From the NCBI RefSeq assembly GCF_009805705.1, contig NZ_VSMB01000007.1:1-64000 (forward strand): a stretch of 64,000 nucleotides of DNA, given 5' to 3'. Positions 43,481-51,973 of this stretch are shown here, piece by piece (positions within the stretch are counted from its first letter, which is position 1; each line of letters begins with the position of its first letter). The notes beneath the pieces are model-generated. The model saw only the letters and a list, made by a program, of their open reading frames with translations. It was not told the DNA's origin and did not search any database. Both the position numbers and the translations under genes were made by a program. The DNA comes from Ruania rhizosphaerae (GTDB taxonomy: Bacteria; Actinomycetota; Actinomycetes; Actinomycetales; Beutenbergiaceae).

Positions 43481-44770
43481 GTGCCCCGACTGTTCGCCGA
43501 CACCGCGCCGCTGCGCGTCGGTGCGTTCCGCCGGCTGTGGTGGGGGCTCGGGATATCCAACCTCGGCACCCAGTTGACCACCGTGGCTGTGGGACTGCAG
43601 GTGTACGCGATCACCGCGTCCACACTCGCGGTGGGCATCCTCGGGATCTTCGCACTGGTGCCGCTGGTGGTGCTCGGGTTGTACGGCGGGGCGCTCGTGG
43701 ACCAGTTCGACCGCCGACGAGTGGCGCTGACCGCCTCCACCGTGTTGTTCGTGGTGACAGCGATGCTCGCCCTGCAAGCCTGGTTGTCGCTGGATTCGGT
43801 CTGGCTGCTCTACGTGCTGGTAGCGCTGCAGTCGGCCGCCAGTGCCGTCAACAATCCGGCACGGTCGGCGATCATCCCGCGGCTGATACCGATCAGCCAG
43901 CTCGCCGCCGCGAATGCGCTGCAGACACTGGCATGGAATGTGGCGCTCACGCTCGGGCCGCTGCTCGGCGCGGTGCTCGTGGCGTGGCAGGGATTCAGGG
44001 TGGCCTACACCCTCGACCTGTTGCTGTTCACCGCATCGCTCTATGCGCTGTGGCGACTGCCGGACATCCCGCCCGAGCACGACGGTCGGGATGACGCACG
44101 CCCGCGAGTGGCCGGATGGCGGTCGGTGATGGATGGCCTGCGCTACCTGGGCACGCGACCGAACCTGCGGATGACGTTCCTGCTCGACTTGAGCGCGATG
44201 ATCCTGGCCATGCCTCGGGTACTGTTCCCCGCCGTCGGGGTGGTCCTCATCGGAGGAGGGGAGACCACCACCGGTGTGCTCACGGCAGCGATCGCCGTCG
44301 GGGCCGTGCTGGCCAGCATGCTCTCCGGTGGCCTGACCGGTGTGCGAGCGCAAGGGAAGGCGATCGTGGCCGCGATCGCTGTGTTCGCGCTCGCGGTGAT
44401 CGGGTTCGGGGTGGTGCTGCTGCTGGTCGGGCGGACCTCACCGGAGGGGGTGATCGTGTGGGCGCTGGTGGCGGCGTGTGTGCTGCTCGCGGTTGCCGGT
44501 GCGGCGGACTCGATCTCCTCGATCTTCCGCCAGACGATCCTGCAGGCGGCGACCCCCGATGCGATGCGTGGGCGGCTGCAGGGGGTGTTCGTGGTGGTCG
44601 TGGCCGGTGGGCCACGGCTCGGCGACCTGGCGGTGGGTACCGAAGCGTCGTGGTTCGGGGAGGGGCTCGCCGCCGTGATCGGCGGGGCGCTGTGCCTGGT
44701 GGCGATCACCGTGCTGGCCCTGGCGCAGCGCAGGTTCCTGGCCTACGACGGCGACCGGCCGGCTCCGTAG
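43481..44770 (+). CDS. MFS transporter, EntS/MFS_3-like
   Basis: A 429-residue, 12-helix major facilitator protein. RLWWGLGISNLGTQLTTVA starts helix 1, and GGALVDQFDRRRV is the loop 2-3 signature of the MFS_3 group that includes the enterobactin exporter EntS. NNPARSAIIPRL and RGRLQGVF are shared with that group. The substrate is open; a siderophore is conceivable given the SIP gene 3 kb away, but nothing links them directly. An earlier in-frame GTG at 43457 is possible; 43481 fits the leaderless promoter. Confidence 0.87.
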   Translation: MPRLFADTAPLRVGAFRRLWWGLGISNLGTQLTTVAVGLQVYAITASTLAVGILGIFALVPLVVLGLYGGALVDQFDRRRVALTASTVLFVVTAMLALQAWLSLDSVWLLYVLVALQSAASAVNNPARSAIIPRLIPISQLAAANALQTLAWNVALTLGPLLGAVLVAWQGFRVAYTLDLLLFTASLYALWRLPDIPPEHDGRDDARPRVAGWRSVMDGLRYLGTRPNLRMTFLLDLSAMILAMPRVLFPAVGVVLIGGGETTTGVLTAAIAVGAVLASMLSGGLTGVRAQGKAIVAAIAVFALAVIGFGVVLLLVGRTSPEGVIVWALVAACVLLAVAGAADSISSIFRQTILQAATPDAMRGRLQGVFVVVVAGGPRLGDLAVGTEASWFGEGLAAVIGGALCLVAITVLALAQRRFLAYDGDRPAP

Positions 44771-44823
44771 CCCGCTCGAGTGTCGTTGATGCTCAGCCAG
44801 TTCTACTGTGGCTGGGGAGCCTG

Positions 44824-45963
44824 ATGAGGGCTGCTCGGAGGTTGTCGACGTCAGGGGGTGTGATGCTGGCCGGCCTGCTGGACCGCGTGCGCACACCCGA
44901 GTTCGTCACGGACGCGCTGCAGATCGTCAAGTGCGTGATCGCGGCGACGGTGGCTTGGTGGCTTTCGGTGAACGTGCTCGAGTCTCAGTTGCCGTTCCTG
45001 GCTCCGTGGACGGCGTTGCTGGCCGTGCATGCGACGGTGTACCGGTCACTCACGCGCGGGGTGCAGACGACCGTGGCCACGACGATCGGCGTCGGGCTGT
45101 CGTTCCTGGTCGGGGGCCTGATCGGGGTGAGCGTGTGGACCTTTGCGCTGGCCGTGCTGGTCGGGCTCGCGGGCTCGCGGATCACCGGGCTGCGCAGCGA
45201 GGGGATCGCGATCGCGACCACGGCTGTGTTCGTGCTCGGCAGTGGGTTCGGTGAGCAGGCGCCGCTGCTTGCTGACCGGTTGATCGAGGTGAGTGTCGGC
45301 GTCGGGGTGGGGGTCGCCGTCAACGTGCTGTTCGTGCCGCCGCTGCGGGATCGGCAGGCAGAGCGCTACGTGGCCAGTCTCAACCACCGGATCGGTGCGG
45401 TGCTCATCGAGATGGGCGATGAGCTGGCCGGTTCGTGGAGCAGTGACCGGGCCGAGGTGTGGGTGGCCGAGACCGAGTCGATCGATGAGGAGGTCGCGCA
45501 GGGCTGGCAGACCATGCGTTTCGCACGCGAGAGCCGGAAGGTCAATCCGCGCCGGTATGTGCCGACGTCGCTGCGCTCGGCTCGCGTCCGGGCCCGCCCC
45601 ACGGGTGAGGTGGAGTACGAGGGGATCCTCCTGCGCCTCGACGAGGGCGTCTCGCATTTGCGTCACCTGGCTCGGCTCCTGCGGGAGTCCACCTACGCCG
45701 AGGCGCCGTGGGACGAGGAGTTCCGGCGCGAATGGGTGCTGATCGTCCGTGACCTCGGGCGCAGGCTTCAGGGCGAGGGCGAGGGCGAGGGCGAGGGCAT
45801 CGGGGAGCGGATCGATGCACTCGCGCGGAGGTTCTCCGGGCCGGATGGGGTGCCGGCGGGGGACCTGTGGCCGGTCTACGGCGCGTTGCTGACCAGTGTG
45901 CGGCACCTGCTCGTGATCGTCGACGACGTCACCACCGCACGGGAAGGGACGTCAGGGGCGTAG
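44824..45963 (+). CDS. Aromatic acid exporter / FUSC-like membrane protein
   Basis: A 379-residue protein with four to five N-terminal membrane helices (about residues 35-160; VIAATVAWWLSVNV, LGSGFG) and a long helical cytoplasmic part, the build of the FUSC/ArAE efflux group. PWTALLAVHATVYRSL is the conserved first-loop segment. An in-frame GEGEGEGEG stretch from a hexanucleotide repeat lies near residue 320. ATG 44824 has GGGGAG upstream; ATG 44863 is an alternative. The substrate is unknown. Confidence 0.8.
   Translation: MRAARRLSTSGGVMLAGLLDRVRTPEFVTDALQIVKCVIAATVAWWLSVNVLESQLPFLAPWTALLAVHATVYRSLTRGVQTTVATTIGVGLSFLVGGLIGVSVWTFALAVLVGLAGSRITGLRSEGIAIATTAVFVLGSGFGEQAPLLADRLIEVSVGVGVGVAVNVLFVPPLRDRQAERYVASLNHRIGAVLIEMGDELAGSWSSDRAEVWVAETESIDEEVAQGWQTMRFARESRKVNPRRYVPTSLRSARVRARPTGEVEYEGILLRLDEGVSHLRHLARLLRESTYAEAPWDEEFRREWVLIVRDLGRRLQGEGEGEGEGIGERIDALARRFSGPDGVPAGDLWPVYGALLTSVRHLLVIVDDVTTAREGTSGA
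45770..45798 (+). repeat. GAGGGC hexanucleotide repeat in coding region
   Basis: Four perfect GAGGGC units (45775-45798) after a partial one. Unit changes would add or remove Gly-Glu pairs without changing the frame. Confidence 0.9.
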
Positions 45964-46025
45964 GCCGATCCGCCGTCCTCGCACGCCTCTTCCCAACCCT
46001 TGGACCCAAGATGTCCGCTGGGCCG

Positions 46026-46107
46026 ATCCCCGCACGCGGGGAGATGACGGAGCGAGCGTCAGGAGGCCGCAGCCGTAGGCCGACTCATCCCCGCACGCGG
46101 GGAGATG
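46026..46107. CRISPR. Two-repeat CRISPR-like remnant (type I-E-like repeats)
   Basis: The 21 bases atccccgcacgcggggagatg occur at 46026-46046 and again at 46087-46107, exactly 61 bases apart, the period of type I-E arrays (28-29 repeat plus 32-33 spacer). The ccccgc/gcgggg stem is typical of I-E repeats. No third repeat is found 61 bases either side and no cas gene is in the window. It could instead be a duplicated terminator hairpin. Confidence 0.4.
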
Positions 46108-46184
46108 TCACTAGGTTACCGTCTGCTCCTACACGGACCTTCGGCGATTCGGCTTCGGTGACTCGCATAGCGCGGGCACCCAGA

Positions 46185-46190
46185 TACCCT
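46185..46190 (+). promoter_or_regulatory. Leaderless -10 element for aminotransferase
   Basis: TACCCT lies 7 bases before ATG 46198. Confidence 0.5.
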
Positions 46191-46197
46191 GCCCACC

Positions 46198-47379
46198 ATG
46201 AAGGTCGCCCACCGCGCAGGAGTCCCGCCCTTCGAGGTGATGTCCATCCTCGACCGGATCGCCGAACTGCGCGCCGCAGGGCGGGACGTCATCTCTCTGT
46301 GCGCGGGTGAACCCGCCGGCGGAGCGCCCCCGGACGTCGCCGCCCGCGCGGCTGCACTGCACGAGGCCAACGACCTCGGCTACACCTCGGCTCTCGGGCC
46401 GCGCCCGCTGCGCGACGCCATCGCCTCCCACTACGCCCGCTGGTACGGCCTCGATCTGGTCGCCGACGACGTCGCCGTCACCACCGGCTCCTCCGGCGCC
46501 TTCGTGCTCGCCTTCCTCGCTGCCTTCGACCCGGGCGACCGGGTGGCGCTCGCCAGCCCGGGATACCCCGCCTATCGCAACATCCTCACCGCGCTCGGCT
46601 GCGACGTGGTCGACATCCCGTGCGGGCCCGAGCATCGCTTCCAGCCCACTCCCGAGCTCCTGGACGCAGCCGCTGCTGACGGCCCGCTGCACGGCCTCGT
46701 GGTCGCCTCCCCGGCCAACCCGACCGGCACGATGCTCACCCGCACCGAACTGGCCGCCCTGACCGCCTGGTGCGACGCCCACGACGTGCGCCTGGTCAGC
46801 GACGAGATCTACCACGGCATCACCTACCCGGCCCCGGGCGCCGCCGACCCGCGCGGCGTCAGCGCCTGGGAGACCTCCCGCACCGGGGTGGTGGTCTCCT
46901 CCTTCTCCAAGTACTGGGGCATGACCGGCTGGCGCATCGGCTGGGCGCTCGTGCCCGCAGACCTGCGCTCCGCCGTCGACGCCCTCGCCGGCAACGTGGC
47001 CCTGTGCCCGCCGGCTCCCGCCGCCTACGCCGCCGTTGAGGCGTTCACCGAAGCCTCCTATGCCGCCGCGGACGCCCGGGTCGCGGACTTCGCCCGCACC
47101 CGCGCTAGTCTTCTCGACGCCGTCGGTTCGCTCGGGTGGGGCCCGATCGCCCCCGCCGACGGCGCCTTCTACCTCTACGCCGACCTCGCCTCCACCCTGG
47201 GTCACTTCGCCGATGCCACCGCCTGGGCGCAGGCGCTGCTGGAGGAGGAAGGCGTGGCCGTGGTGCCCGGGATCGACTTCGACCCCTCGCACGGCGGGCG
47301 CTATGTGCGGCTCTCGTTCGCGGCCGGGCATGACGCCGTAGTGGAGGCGGTCGCCCGGATCCGCGCGTTCATCAGCTGA
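46198..47379 (+). CDS. PLP-dependent class I aminotransferase
   Basis: A 393-residue fold-type I aminotransferase. The PLP lysine is in SSFSKYWGMTGWRIGW, the pyridine-binding Asp in SDEIYHGI, the Asn in SPANPTGT, and the C-terminal carboxylate Arg in YVRLSFA. It is closest in shape to the aspartate/aromatic aminotransferase group of high-GC bacteria. The amino acid used cannot be told by eye. It is transcribed alone. Confidence 0.92.
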   Translation: MKVAHRAGVPPFEVMSILDRIAELRAAGRDVISLCAGEPAGGAPPDVAARAAALHEANDLGYTSALGPRPLRDAIASHYARWYGLDLVADDVAVTTGSSGAFVLAFLAAFDPGDRVALASPGYPAYRNILTALGCDVVDIPCGPEHRFQPTPELLDAAAADGPLHGLVVASPANPTGTMLTRTELAALTAWCDAHDVRLVSDEIYHGITYPAPGAADPRGVSAWETSRTGVVVSSFSKYWGMTGWRIGWALVPADLRSAVDALAGNVALCPPAPAAYAAVEAFTEASYAAADARVADFARTRASLLDAVGSLGWGPIAPADGAFYLYADLASTLGHFADATAWAQALLEEEGVAVVPGIDFDPSHGGRYVRLSFAAGHDAVVEAVARIRAFIS

Positions 47380-47386
47380 GCGACGG

Positions 47387-47437
47387 GGGTGGCCTGAGTG
47401 TCGAATTCTCGGCCAGTTTTCGACACCCAGGCCACCC
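47387..47437. repeat. Dispersed repeat family D, hairpin copy
   Basis: Arms 47387-47405 and 47419-47437 pair at 18 of 19 positions. The right arm and following bases (47418-47444) are identical to 62-88. Starting 8 bases after the aminotransferase stop, it may act as its terminator. Confidence 0.7.
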
Positions 47438-47522
47438 TCGTGGGCCCGGCGTCGGCGCTCGTGGTCGATTCCCGCTCCCGCGCACCCTCGCGGGGTGGCT
47501 CGCCGGTGAGGAACCCCGGCGA

Positions 47523-47528
47523 TACGCT
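47523..47528 (+). promoter_or_regulatory. Leaderless -10 element for SGNH hydrolase
   Basis: TACGCT lies 8 bases before GTG 47537. Confidence 0.5.
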
Positions 47529-47536
47529 TGTCGCCC

Positions 47537-48538
47537 GTGAGCGACGAAGCCCGGATCCTGGAACCATCTGTCTCATCCGCGTACTGGCGCGGCGCCGTCG
47601 GCTGGGTGCCCGACGGTTCCTGGTGGCACCCCTGGCGGCTGCCCCCGGAACGAGCCGACCGCGCCCATTCTGATGCGCTGCTCTTCCCGGCGCGCATGGC
47701 GGCCGGGGTTCGTGTGGAACTGCGCACCGACGCCTCCGCGCTGAGCCTCCCGCTGAACTATGACGAGAACGAGGAACCCTGGCCCCTCGATGTCACCGTC
47801 GACGGCGACCTCCACCAGCGCATCGAGGTCGGCCTGGGCGAGCAGGTGCTCGAGGTGGGCCTGCCCGACGGTGAGCACGACGTGGCGGTGTGGCTCCCGC
47901 AGCGGGGGCGCTCGGCCGTCGGACCCCTGGGTGTGGAGGGCGCAAGTGTGCTGCGGCCCCTACCGCAGCGGCCGCGGTGGACCACCTACGGCAGCTCCAT
48001 CACGCAGTGCAGTGCTGCGGCGGGGCCGAGCGAGACCTGGCCGGCCATCGTGGCCGACCGGCTCGGGTGGGATCTGACCTGCCTCGGATTCGGCGGGCAG
48101 TGCCACCTGGACCCCATCGCCGAGCACGCCATCGCCCAGACCCCTGCGGACGTGATCTCGCTGTGCCTGGGGATCAACATCCACGGGCAGGGTTCGTTCA
48201 CAGGGCGGTCGTTTGCGCCGCAGATCTCCGGCTTTGTGGAGCGTGTGCGGGCGGCCCACCCGCAGGCACGGCTCGCGGTGATCACCCCGATCGGCAGCCC
48301 GGACCGGGAGGAGAGCCCGAGCGCGGGCGGGTTGACGTTGGTGCAGATGCGCGAGGCGATCGAAGAGGTGGTGGCAGCGCTGAATGCGCACGGTGCCGAG
48401 ATCACGCTGATCGACGGGCTCAGCATCCTCGGGCTCGACGAGGCGGACCTGCTGCACGATCGCCTGCACCCGGGTCCGGAGGGATACCGGCTGATGGGCG
48501 AGCGGCTCACCGCGGCTCTCGGCCGAGCAGCACGCTGA
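47537..48538 (+). CDS. SGNH/GDSL-family hydrolase
   Basis: A 333-residue esterase-like protein without a signal peptide. Residues 1-145 form a beta-rich N-terminal domain; the SGNH core follows with YGSSITQC (catalytic Ser), GFGGQCHLDP (Gly), GINIHGQGS (Asn) and HDRLHPGPEGY (Asp and His). The two-domain build is seen in GDSL lipases and carbohydrate esterases acting on acetyl groups. The substrate is unknown. GTG 47537 is chosen from the leaderless promoter. Confidence 0.87.
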   Translation: MSDEARILEPSVSSAYWRGAVGWVPDGSWWHPWRLPPERADRAHSDALLFPARMAAGVRVELRTDASALSLPLNYDENEEPWPLDVTVDGDLHQRIEVGLGEQVLEVGLPDGEHDVAVWLPQRGRSAVGPLGVEGASVLRPLPQRPRWTTYGSSITQCSAAAGPSETWPAIVADRLGWDLTCLGFGGQCHLDPIAEHAIAQTPADVISLCLGINIHGQGSFTGRSFAPQISGFVERVRAAHPQARLAVITPIGSPDREESPSAGGLTLVQMREAIEEVVAALNAHGAEITLIDGLSILGLDEADLLHDRLHPGPEGYRLMGERLTAALGRAAR

Positions 48539-48606
48539 TCGCTTCCACTGATTCCCTGGATCGGCCCGTGGCACATCGGCGCGCGCGGGGACTGGCCGGC
48601 TCTCAT

Positions 48607-48683
48607 TGGAATCCCCGTGCTGCGTTCGAATCCCGCTGCGGCCACCCGCAGCGGGATTCCTATGCCGGACCAGGATTCGAACG
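48607..48683. repeat. Dispersed palindrome family C, copy 2
   Basis: A perfect 14-base inverted repeat (48628-48641 with 48646-48659), outer ggaatcccc and ggattcgaacg parts as in copy 1. It lies between convergent genes (SGNH and GerW-like). Confidence 0.75.
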
Positions 48684-48770
48684 GTCAGGGTGTGGTGAAG
48701 TAAGGGGAGTGGTGAGGCGCCCGGGTGTCGTGGCCGGGTGCCAGGTGCGTCGGGTGCAGGCCCGGGTGCC

Positions 48771-49169
48771 TCAGAACATCCGACGGCGGAACTTGGCCCG
48801 CAGCGCGCACGCCACCGACGTGGCCACCACGGCGCCGAGCACCTGCCCGCCGATGACGGCGAGGTTCAGATCGAATGCGGGCTTCCAGGTCACCTCGCCG
48901 TCGCGGATCACATAGGCGCCGGCGGGCCAGGCGCACAGCCCCACACCCCCGCCGCCCCCGGAGCCCTCGGCATTCGGGCCCTCGGACGCGGCCTGCGGGT
49001 CGCGCCCACTACCCATCCCGTACCCCATACCGGAACCACCCATCACCCGGGCCACAGGGATCACGGTTGTCTCGCCCACGGTGTAGGCCTCCCCGAACAC
49101 GCGGCGCACGGTCAGTGCCTCGCGCAGGGTCTCGATCGGCAGGTTCGGGTCACCGGTGCTGCGGCTCAT
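48771..49169 (-). CDS. GerW/YtfJ family protein
   Basis: A 132-residue protein with the family core FGEAYTVGETTVIPVARVMGG followed by Gly-rich GSGMGYGMGSG, and a hydrophobic C terminus (AVIGGQVLGAVVATSVAC). YtfJ/GerW is a sporulation protein in Bacillus. Homologs occur in many actinobacteria that do not form endospores, so its role here is unknown. ATG 49169 has GGAGGA upstream. It probably ends a run of minus-strand genes that includes fluC and usp. Confidence 0.83.
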   Translation of the reverse strand: MSRSTGDPNLPIETLREALTVRRVFGEAYTVGETTVIPVARVMGGSGMGYGMGSGRDPQAASEGPNAEGSGGGGGVGLCAWPAGAYVIRDGEVTWKPAFDLNLAVIGGQVLGAVVATSVACALRAKFRRRMF

Positions 49170-49218
49170 GGAGTCCTCCTCGGATAGGCGTGCCACCCAT
49201 CATGCCCCCACAGCTCGA

Positions 49219-49593
49219 TCAGGCCGCGATCAATGTTGTCACGGCCATTCCCACCGCCGCGGCAACCAGGGTCGCCACCATCGTCAGCACGAGATTCAGC
49301 ACGCACCGCCGCCGGTCTCCCGCCCGCCACAGCCGGGCCGATTCCACCATCGCGGTCGAGAACGTCGTGAACCCTCCGCACAGTCCCACGCTCAGCACCG
49401 CCACCGGCCCAGGCCCGAGAACACCGGCCGGAAGCAGTCCCGCGAGCACACCGATCACCAGTGACCCGGCCGTGTTGATCATCATCGTCGCCACCGGCAG
49501 CGCCGGCTGCCATCGAGACCGGATGGCCCCGTCCGTCCAGAACCGCAGGGCTGCCCCCAGGCCGCCCCCGACGGCGATCAGCAGCACTGTCAT
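49219..49593 (-). CDS. crcB: Fluoride channel FluC (CrcB), second copy
   Basis: A 124-residue, four-helix protein. GGLGAALRFW, the pore Asn in INTAGSLVIG, and the sodium-site GFCGGFTTFS-type segment (GLCGGFTTFSTAMVE) identify FluC. These form dual-topology dimers that let toxic fluoride out of the cell. Its ATG overlaps the first fluC stop by 4 bases. Paired genes usually encode opposite-facing subunits of a heterodimer. Confidence 0.93.
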   Translation of the reverse strand: MTVLLIAVGGGLGAALRFWTDGAIRSRWQPALPVATMMINTAGSLVIGVLAGLLPAGVLGPGPVAVLSVGLCGGFTTFSTAMVESARLWRAGDRRRCVLNLVLTMVATLVAAAVGMAVTTLIAA

Positions 49594-50102
49594 CGATCCT
49601 CACCCCGCGAGGACTCACCTGGGGAGCCGCCATCGTGCGGTCCGTACTGTCCGCCCAGCCCGTGCGGACCACCCGGCCGGCCGTCACCGCGCCCACGTGG
49701 CCGGCCGTCACCCTTCCCGGCCGGCCGGCTCGCCACCGCGATCCCCGCCAGCGCTGCCAGCAACCCCAGCACCAGGCTCACCAGCATGTACATGCTCGCG
49801 ATCCCTACCTCGCCATCGACGAGCAGCCGTTCGGTCTCCAGTGCCAGGCTGGAGAAGGTCGTGAAACCGCCCAGTAGCCCAGTCCCCAGTCCCAGCCGCA
49901 CTGCCCGGCGCACCCGATTCTCCTCTCCGGCGCGGGCCAGCGCCTCCAGCAGGACCCCCAACAGGAAGGACCCGAGCAGGTTCGCCGTCAACGTGGCCCA
50001 CGGGACGCCGTCGGGGGTGGGCAGTGACTCGGCGAGCCCGAACCGGGCGAGGGTGCCGATGGCTCCACCCAGTGCGACCAGCAAGCCGAGCCGGAAGCTC
50101 AC
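49590..50102 (-). CDS. crcB: Fluoride channel FluC (CrcB), first copy
   Basis: A 170-residue FluC subunit: GGAIGTLARF, LTANLLGSFLLG and GLLGGFTTFSSLALE. Helices end near residue 130; the remainder is a Gly/Arg/His-rich tail (GDGRPRGRGDGRPGGPHG) not found in typical FluC. It overlaps both usp (upstream, 4 bases) and the second fluC. No fluoride riboswitch is seen upstream of the operon. Confidence 0.93.
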   Translation of the reverse strand: MSFRLGLLVALGGAIGTLARFGLAESLPTPDGVPWATLTANLLGSFLLGVLLEALARAGEENRVRRAVRLGLGTGLLGGFTTFSSLALETERLLVDGEVGIASMYMLVSLVLGLLAALAGIAVASRPAGKGDGRPRGRGDGRPGGPHGLGGQYGPHDGGSPGESSRGEDR

Positions 50103-50605
50103 CGCTGCTCCGGCAGCGGCACCACCAGCACCGGGATCTCGTGGGCGTGCACGAGGTGGCCGGCCACCGAGCCACCGATCACCTCGTTCATCCAGCCCGA
50201 GAAGCCCGGTTTGCGCGCTCCGACCACGATCATCGGCGCCTCGTACTCGGCCGCCACCTGTGCCAGTCCCCGCGCCACCTCACCGGCGCTGTGGACGAAA
50301 CGCCACGCCACTGCCGACGGCGTGAGCTCGCCCTCGACGAGTTCGTGCAGTTCCTGCTCGGCGTGGCTGGGGGTGTCGCCCGGGTCGTCGGGGTCGACCG
50401 GCACCATGGTCATCACCCCGGCCGCATCGCCGGGTACGAGCACGTGCGCGGGATCCACCCAGACCACCACCAGCCCGGTGCCGTAGACCTGCGCCGTGGC
50501 CGCCGCGTGCCGCACGACGCGCAGGTCTTGACCGGGCTCGACGCCGACGACAACCGGCCGGGAGGCGGGTTCGCCGTGCCACGGACGGGCGTGCGTGGTG
50601 CTCAT
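50099..50605 (-). CDS. Universal stress protein family protein
   Basis: A 168-residue Usp domain. VVVGVEPGQDL opens the fold, and IVVGARKPGFSGWMNEVIGGSVAGHLVHAHEIPVLVVP is the C-terminal nucleotide-binding region, with GxxGS-like spacing (IGGSVAGHL), so ATP binding is plausible. It leads the usp-fluC-fluC operon. ATG 50605 has GGGAGG upstream. Confidence 0.9.
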   Translation of the reverse strand: MSTTHARPWHGEPASRPVVVGVEPGQDLRVVRHAAATAQVYGTGLVVVWVDPAHVLVPGDAAGVMTMVPVDPDDPGDTPSHAEQELHELVEGELTPSAVAWRFVHSAGEVARGLAQVAAEYEAPMIVVGARKPGFSGWMNEVIGGSVAGHLVHAHEIPVLVVPLPEQR

Positions 50606-50645
50606 GGTGACCTCCCGGAACCGGACGTTGCTGTGCAAGAGCACG

Positions 50646-51605
50646 TTACGCCGTCGGGTGTGCCAACGGTGATGTCTGCTCCCATACTCCGAGCTTGTCG
50701 GGGTTGCGGACCGCCCAGATGCGGTCGATCGTCTCCGCTCCGGAGGTGCTGAAGCTGATGACTGCGAGTGTGCGGCCGCTGTGATCGTTCGCGATGAGTC
50801 CGGGTTCGCCGTTCACGAGTCCGTCCCGGATACCCAGGCCGGGTTGTCGGTCGAGCACGTTGAGGAAGAAGCGTGCGATCGCGTCGGGGCCGCGGAGCGG
50901 GTCGAGCGACGCGGACACCAGTCCGCCACCATCGGTGATCGCGGTTGCGTCGGGATCGAGTATTGCGATCAGGGCTGCGAGGTCACCGGTCTGCCAGGCG
51001 GTCTTGAACGATCGCACGAGGTGCGCATGCTCGCTGGGCGCGACCGGCGTGCGCCGTTCCTGCCGCACACGACGCCGCGCAGATGTCGCGAGCTGACGGC
51101 ATGCTACGGGTGACCGGCCGACAATCTCAGCGATCTCGGGGAAGGTGTAGGCGAAGACGTCATGCAGGGTGAAGCAGACACGCTCCGCAGGGGTCATGGC
51201 CTCCAGCACGACCAGCAGCGCCATGGAGACGGACTCATCGACGCTCACGCTGTCAGCGGGGTCAGCCGCGGTGGCACTCCCTGCGTTGCTGTGCCACACG
51301 CCCGGCGTCGGTACGGGTTCGGGCAGCCACTGGCCCACATACCGCTCGCGACGCGCGCGTGCCGAGCCCAGCAGGTCAAGGGCGATCCGGCTGGTGGTCT
51401 TGATGAGCCAAGCGCGCGGTGAGGCGATCGCCTCCCGCTCGCGATCGGTGAGCCGGTACCAGCGCAGGTAGCCCTCCTGCACGACGTCCTCGGCGTCAGC
51501 GAACGAGCCCAGCATGCGGTAGGTCAGACCGAGAAGCACAGGCCGTTGCCGTGCGAGGACGCCATGGCGGGATTGCTCGCTGAACTCCTGGGCGTTCTTG
51601 GTCAT
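50646..51605 (-). CDS. ECF41-type RNA polymerase sigma factor (SigJ-like)
   Basis: A 319-residue ECF sigma factor. Region 2 is RPVLLGLTYRMLGSFADAEDVVQE, region 4 is FPEIAEIVGRSPVACRQLASAR-like. A C-terminal SnoaL-like domain of about 120 residues carries NPDKL, and the linker carries WLPEP, both marks of the ECF41 group. That extension takes the place of a separate anti-sigma factor. A promoter of the ECF41 form lies about 90 bases upstream, so it likely activates itself. Confidence 0.94.
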   Translation of the reverse strand: MTKNAQEFSEQSRHGVLARQRPVLLGLTYRMLGSFADAEDVVQEGYLRWYRLTDREREAIASPRAWLIKTTSRIALDLLGSARARRERYVGQWLPEPVPTPGVWHSNAGSATAADPADSVSVDESVSMALLVVLEAMTPAERVCFTLHDVFAYTFPEIAEIVGRSPVACRQLATSARRRVRQERRTPVAPSEHAHLVRSFKTAWQTGDLAALIAILDPDATAITDGGGLVSASLDPLRGPDAIARFFLNVLDRQPGLGIRDGLVNGEPGLIANDHSGRTLAVISFSTSGAETIDRIWAVRNPDKLGVWEQTSPLAHPTA

Positions 51606-51695
51606 CGTGCTACTTCCTCAGCGGTTCGCGCGCGAGATGAAGACCCGCGGATCCGTGCCGGCCCACGTCCCTCGCACTGGTGGCCTCAACTCACA

Positions 51696-51721
51696 GACGA
51701 GACAGCGCCCCGGAGTGTGAG
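51696..51721 (-). promoter_or_regulatory. ECF41 promoter for sigJ-like gene
   Basis: On the minus strand: CTCACA (51721-51716), 16 bases, CGTC (51699-51696). The published ECF41 form is TGTCACA-N16-CGTC. The same pattern faces the other way at 51868. Gap 51606-51973 holds only these two sites as far as can be seen. Confidence 0.65.
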
Positions 51722-51867
51722 CCGACGCCCTCGGTGGCAGAACGTGACCGCACTCCATCCTCTCCGGCAGCGCGCCGGCCGACAACAGGCGCCGGGGCGT
51801 AGGCAGCCACGTCATGCGAGCGGCGTGGTCGCGGCAGTGCCGCCGCTCGCCGAGGCGTCCACCCGCC

Positions 51868-51892
51868 TCACACTCCAGCGCGTTACGTCGTC
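51868..51892 (+). promoter_or_regulatory. ECF41 promoter for ABM-domain gene
   Basis: TCACA (51868-51872), 16 bases, CGTC (51889-51892), 82 bases before ATG 51974. The first bases (ctcacactcc) are identical to those of the sigJ-side promoter. Confidence 0.65.
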
Positions 51893-51973
51893 TTCCTCGG
51901 TAGGACGGCCTGCACGGTCGCCCTTCCGAGGCCCACGCGGGCCCGGGAGTACCCGCAACGAGGAGGAGCGCAG

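Noticed and set aside
45965..46148. Further CRISPR repeats one period (61 bases) before or after the pair at 46026 and 46087.
   Set aside because: The bases around 45965 and 46148 share only ggccga-like fragments, not the ccccgc/gcgggg stem.
50606..50645. A fluoride riboswitch in front of the usp-fluC operon.
   Set aside because: Only 40 bases separate usp from the sigma factor stop codon, and no crcB-motif pseudoknot pattern is visible there.
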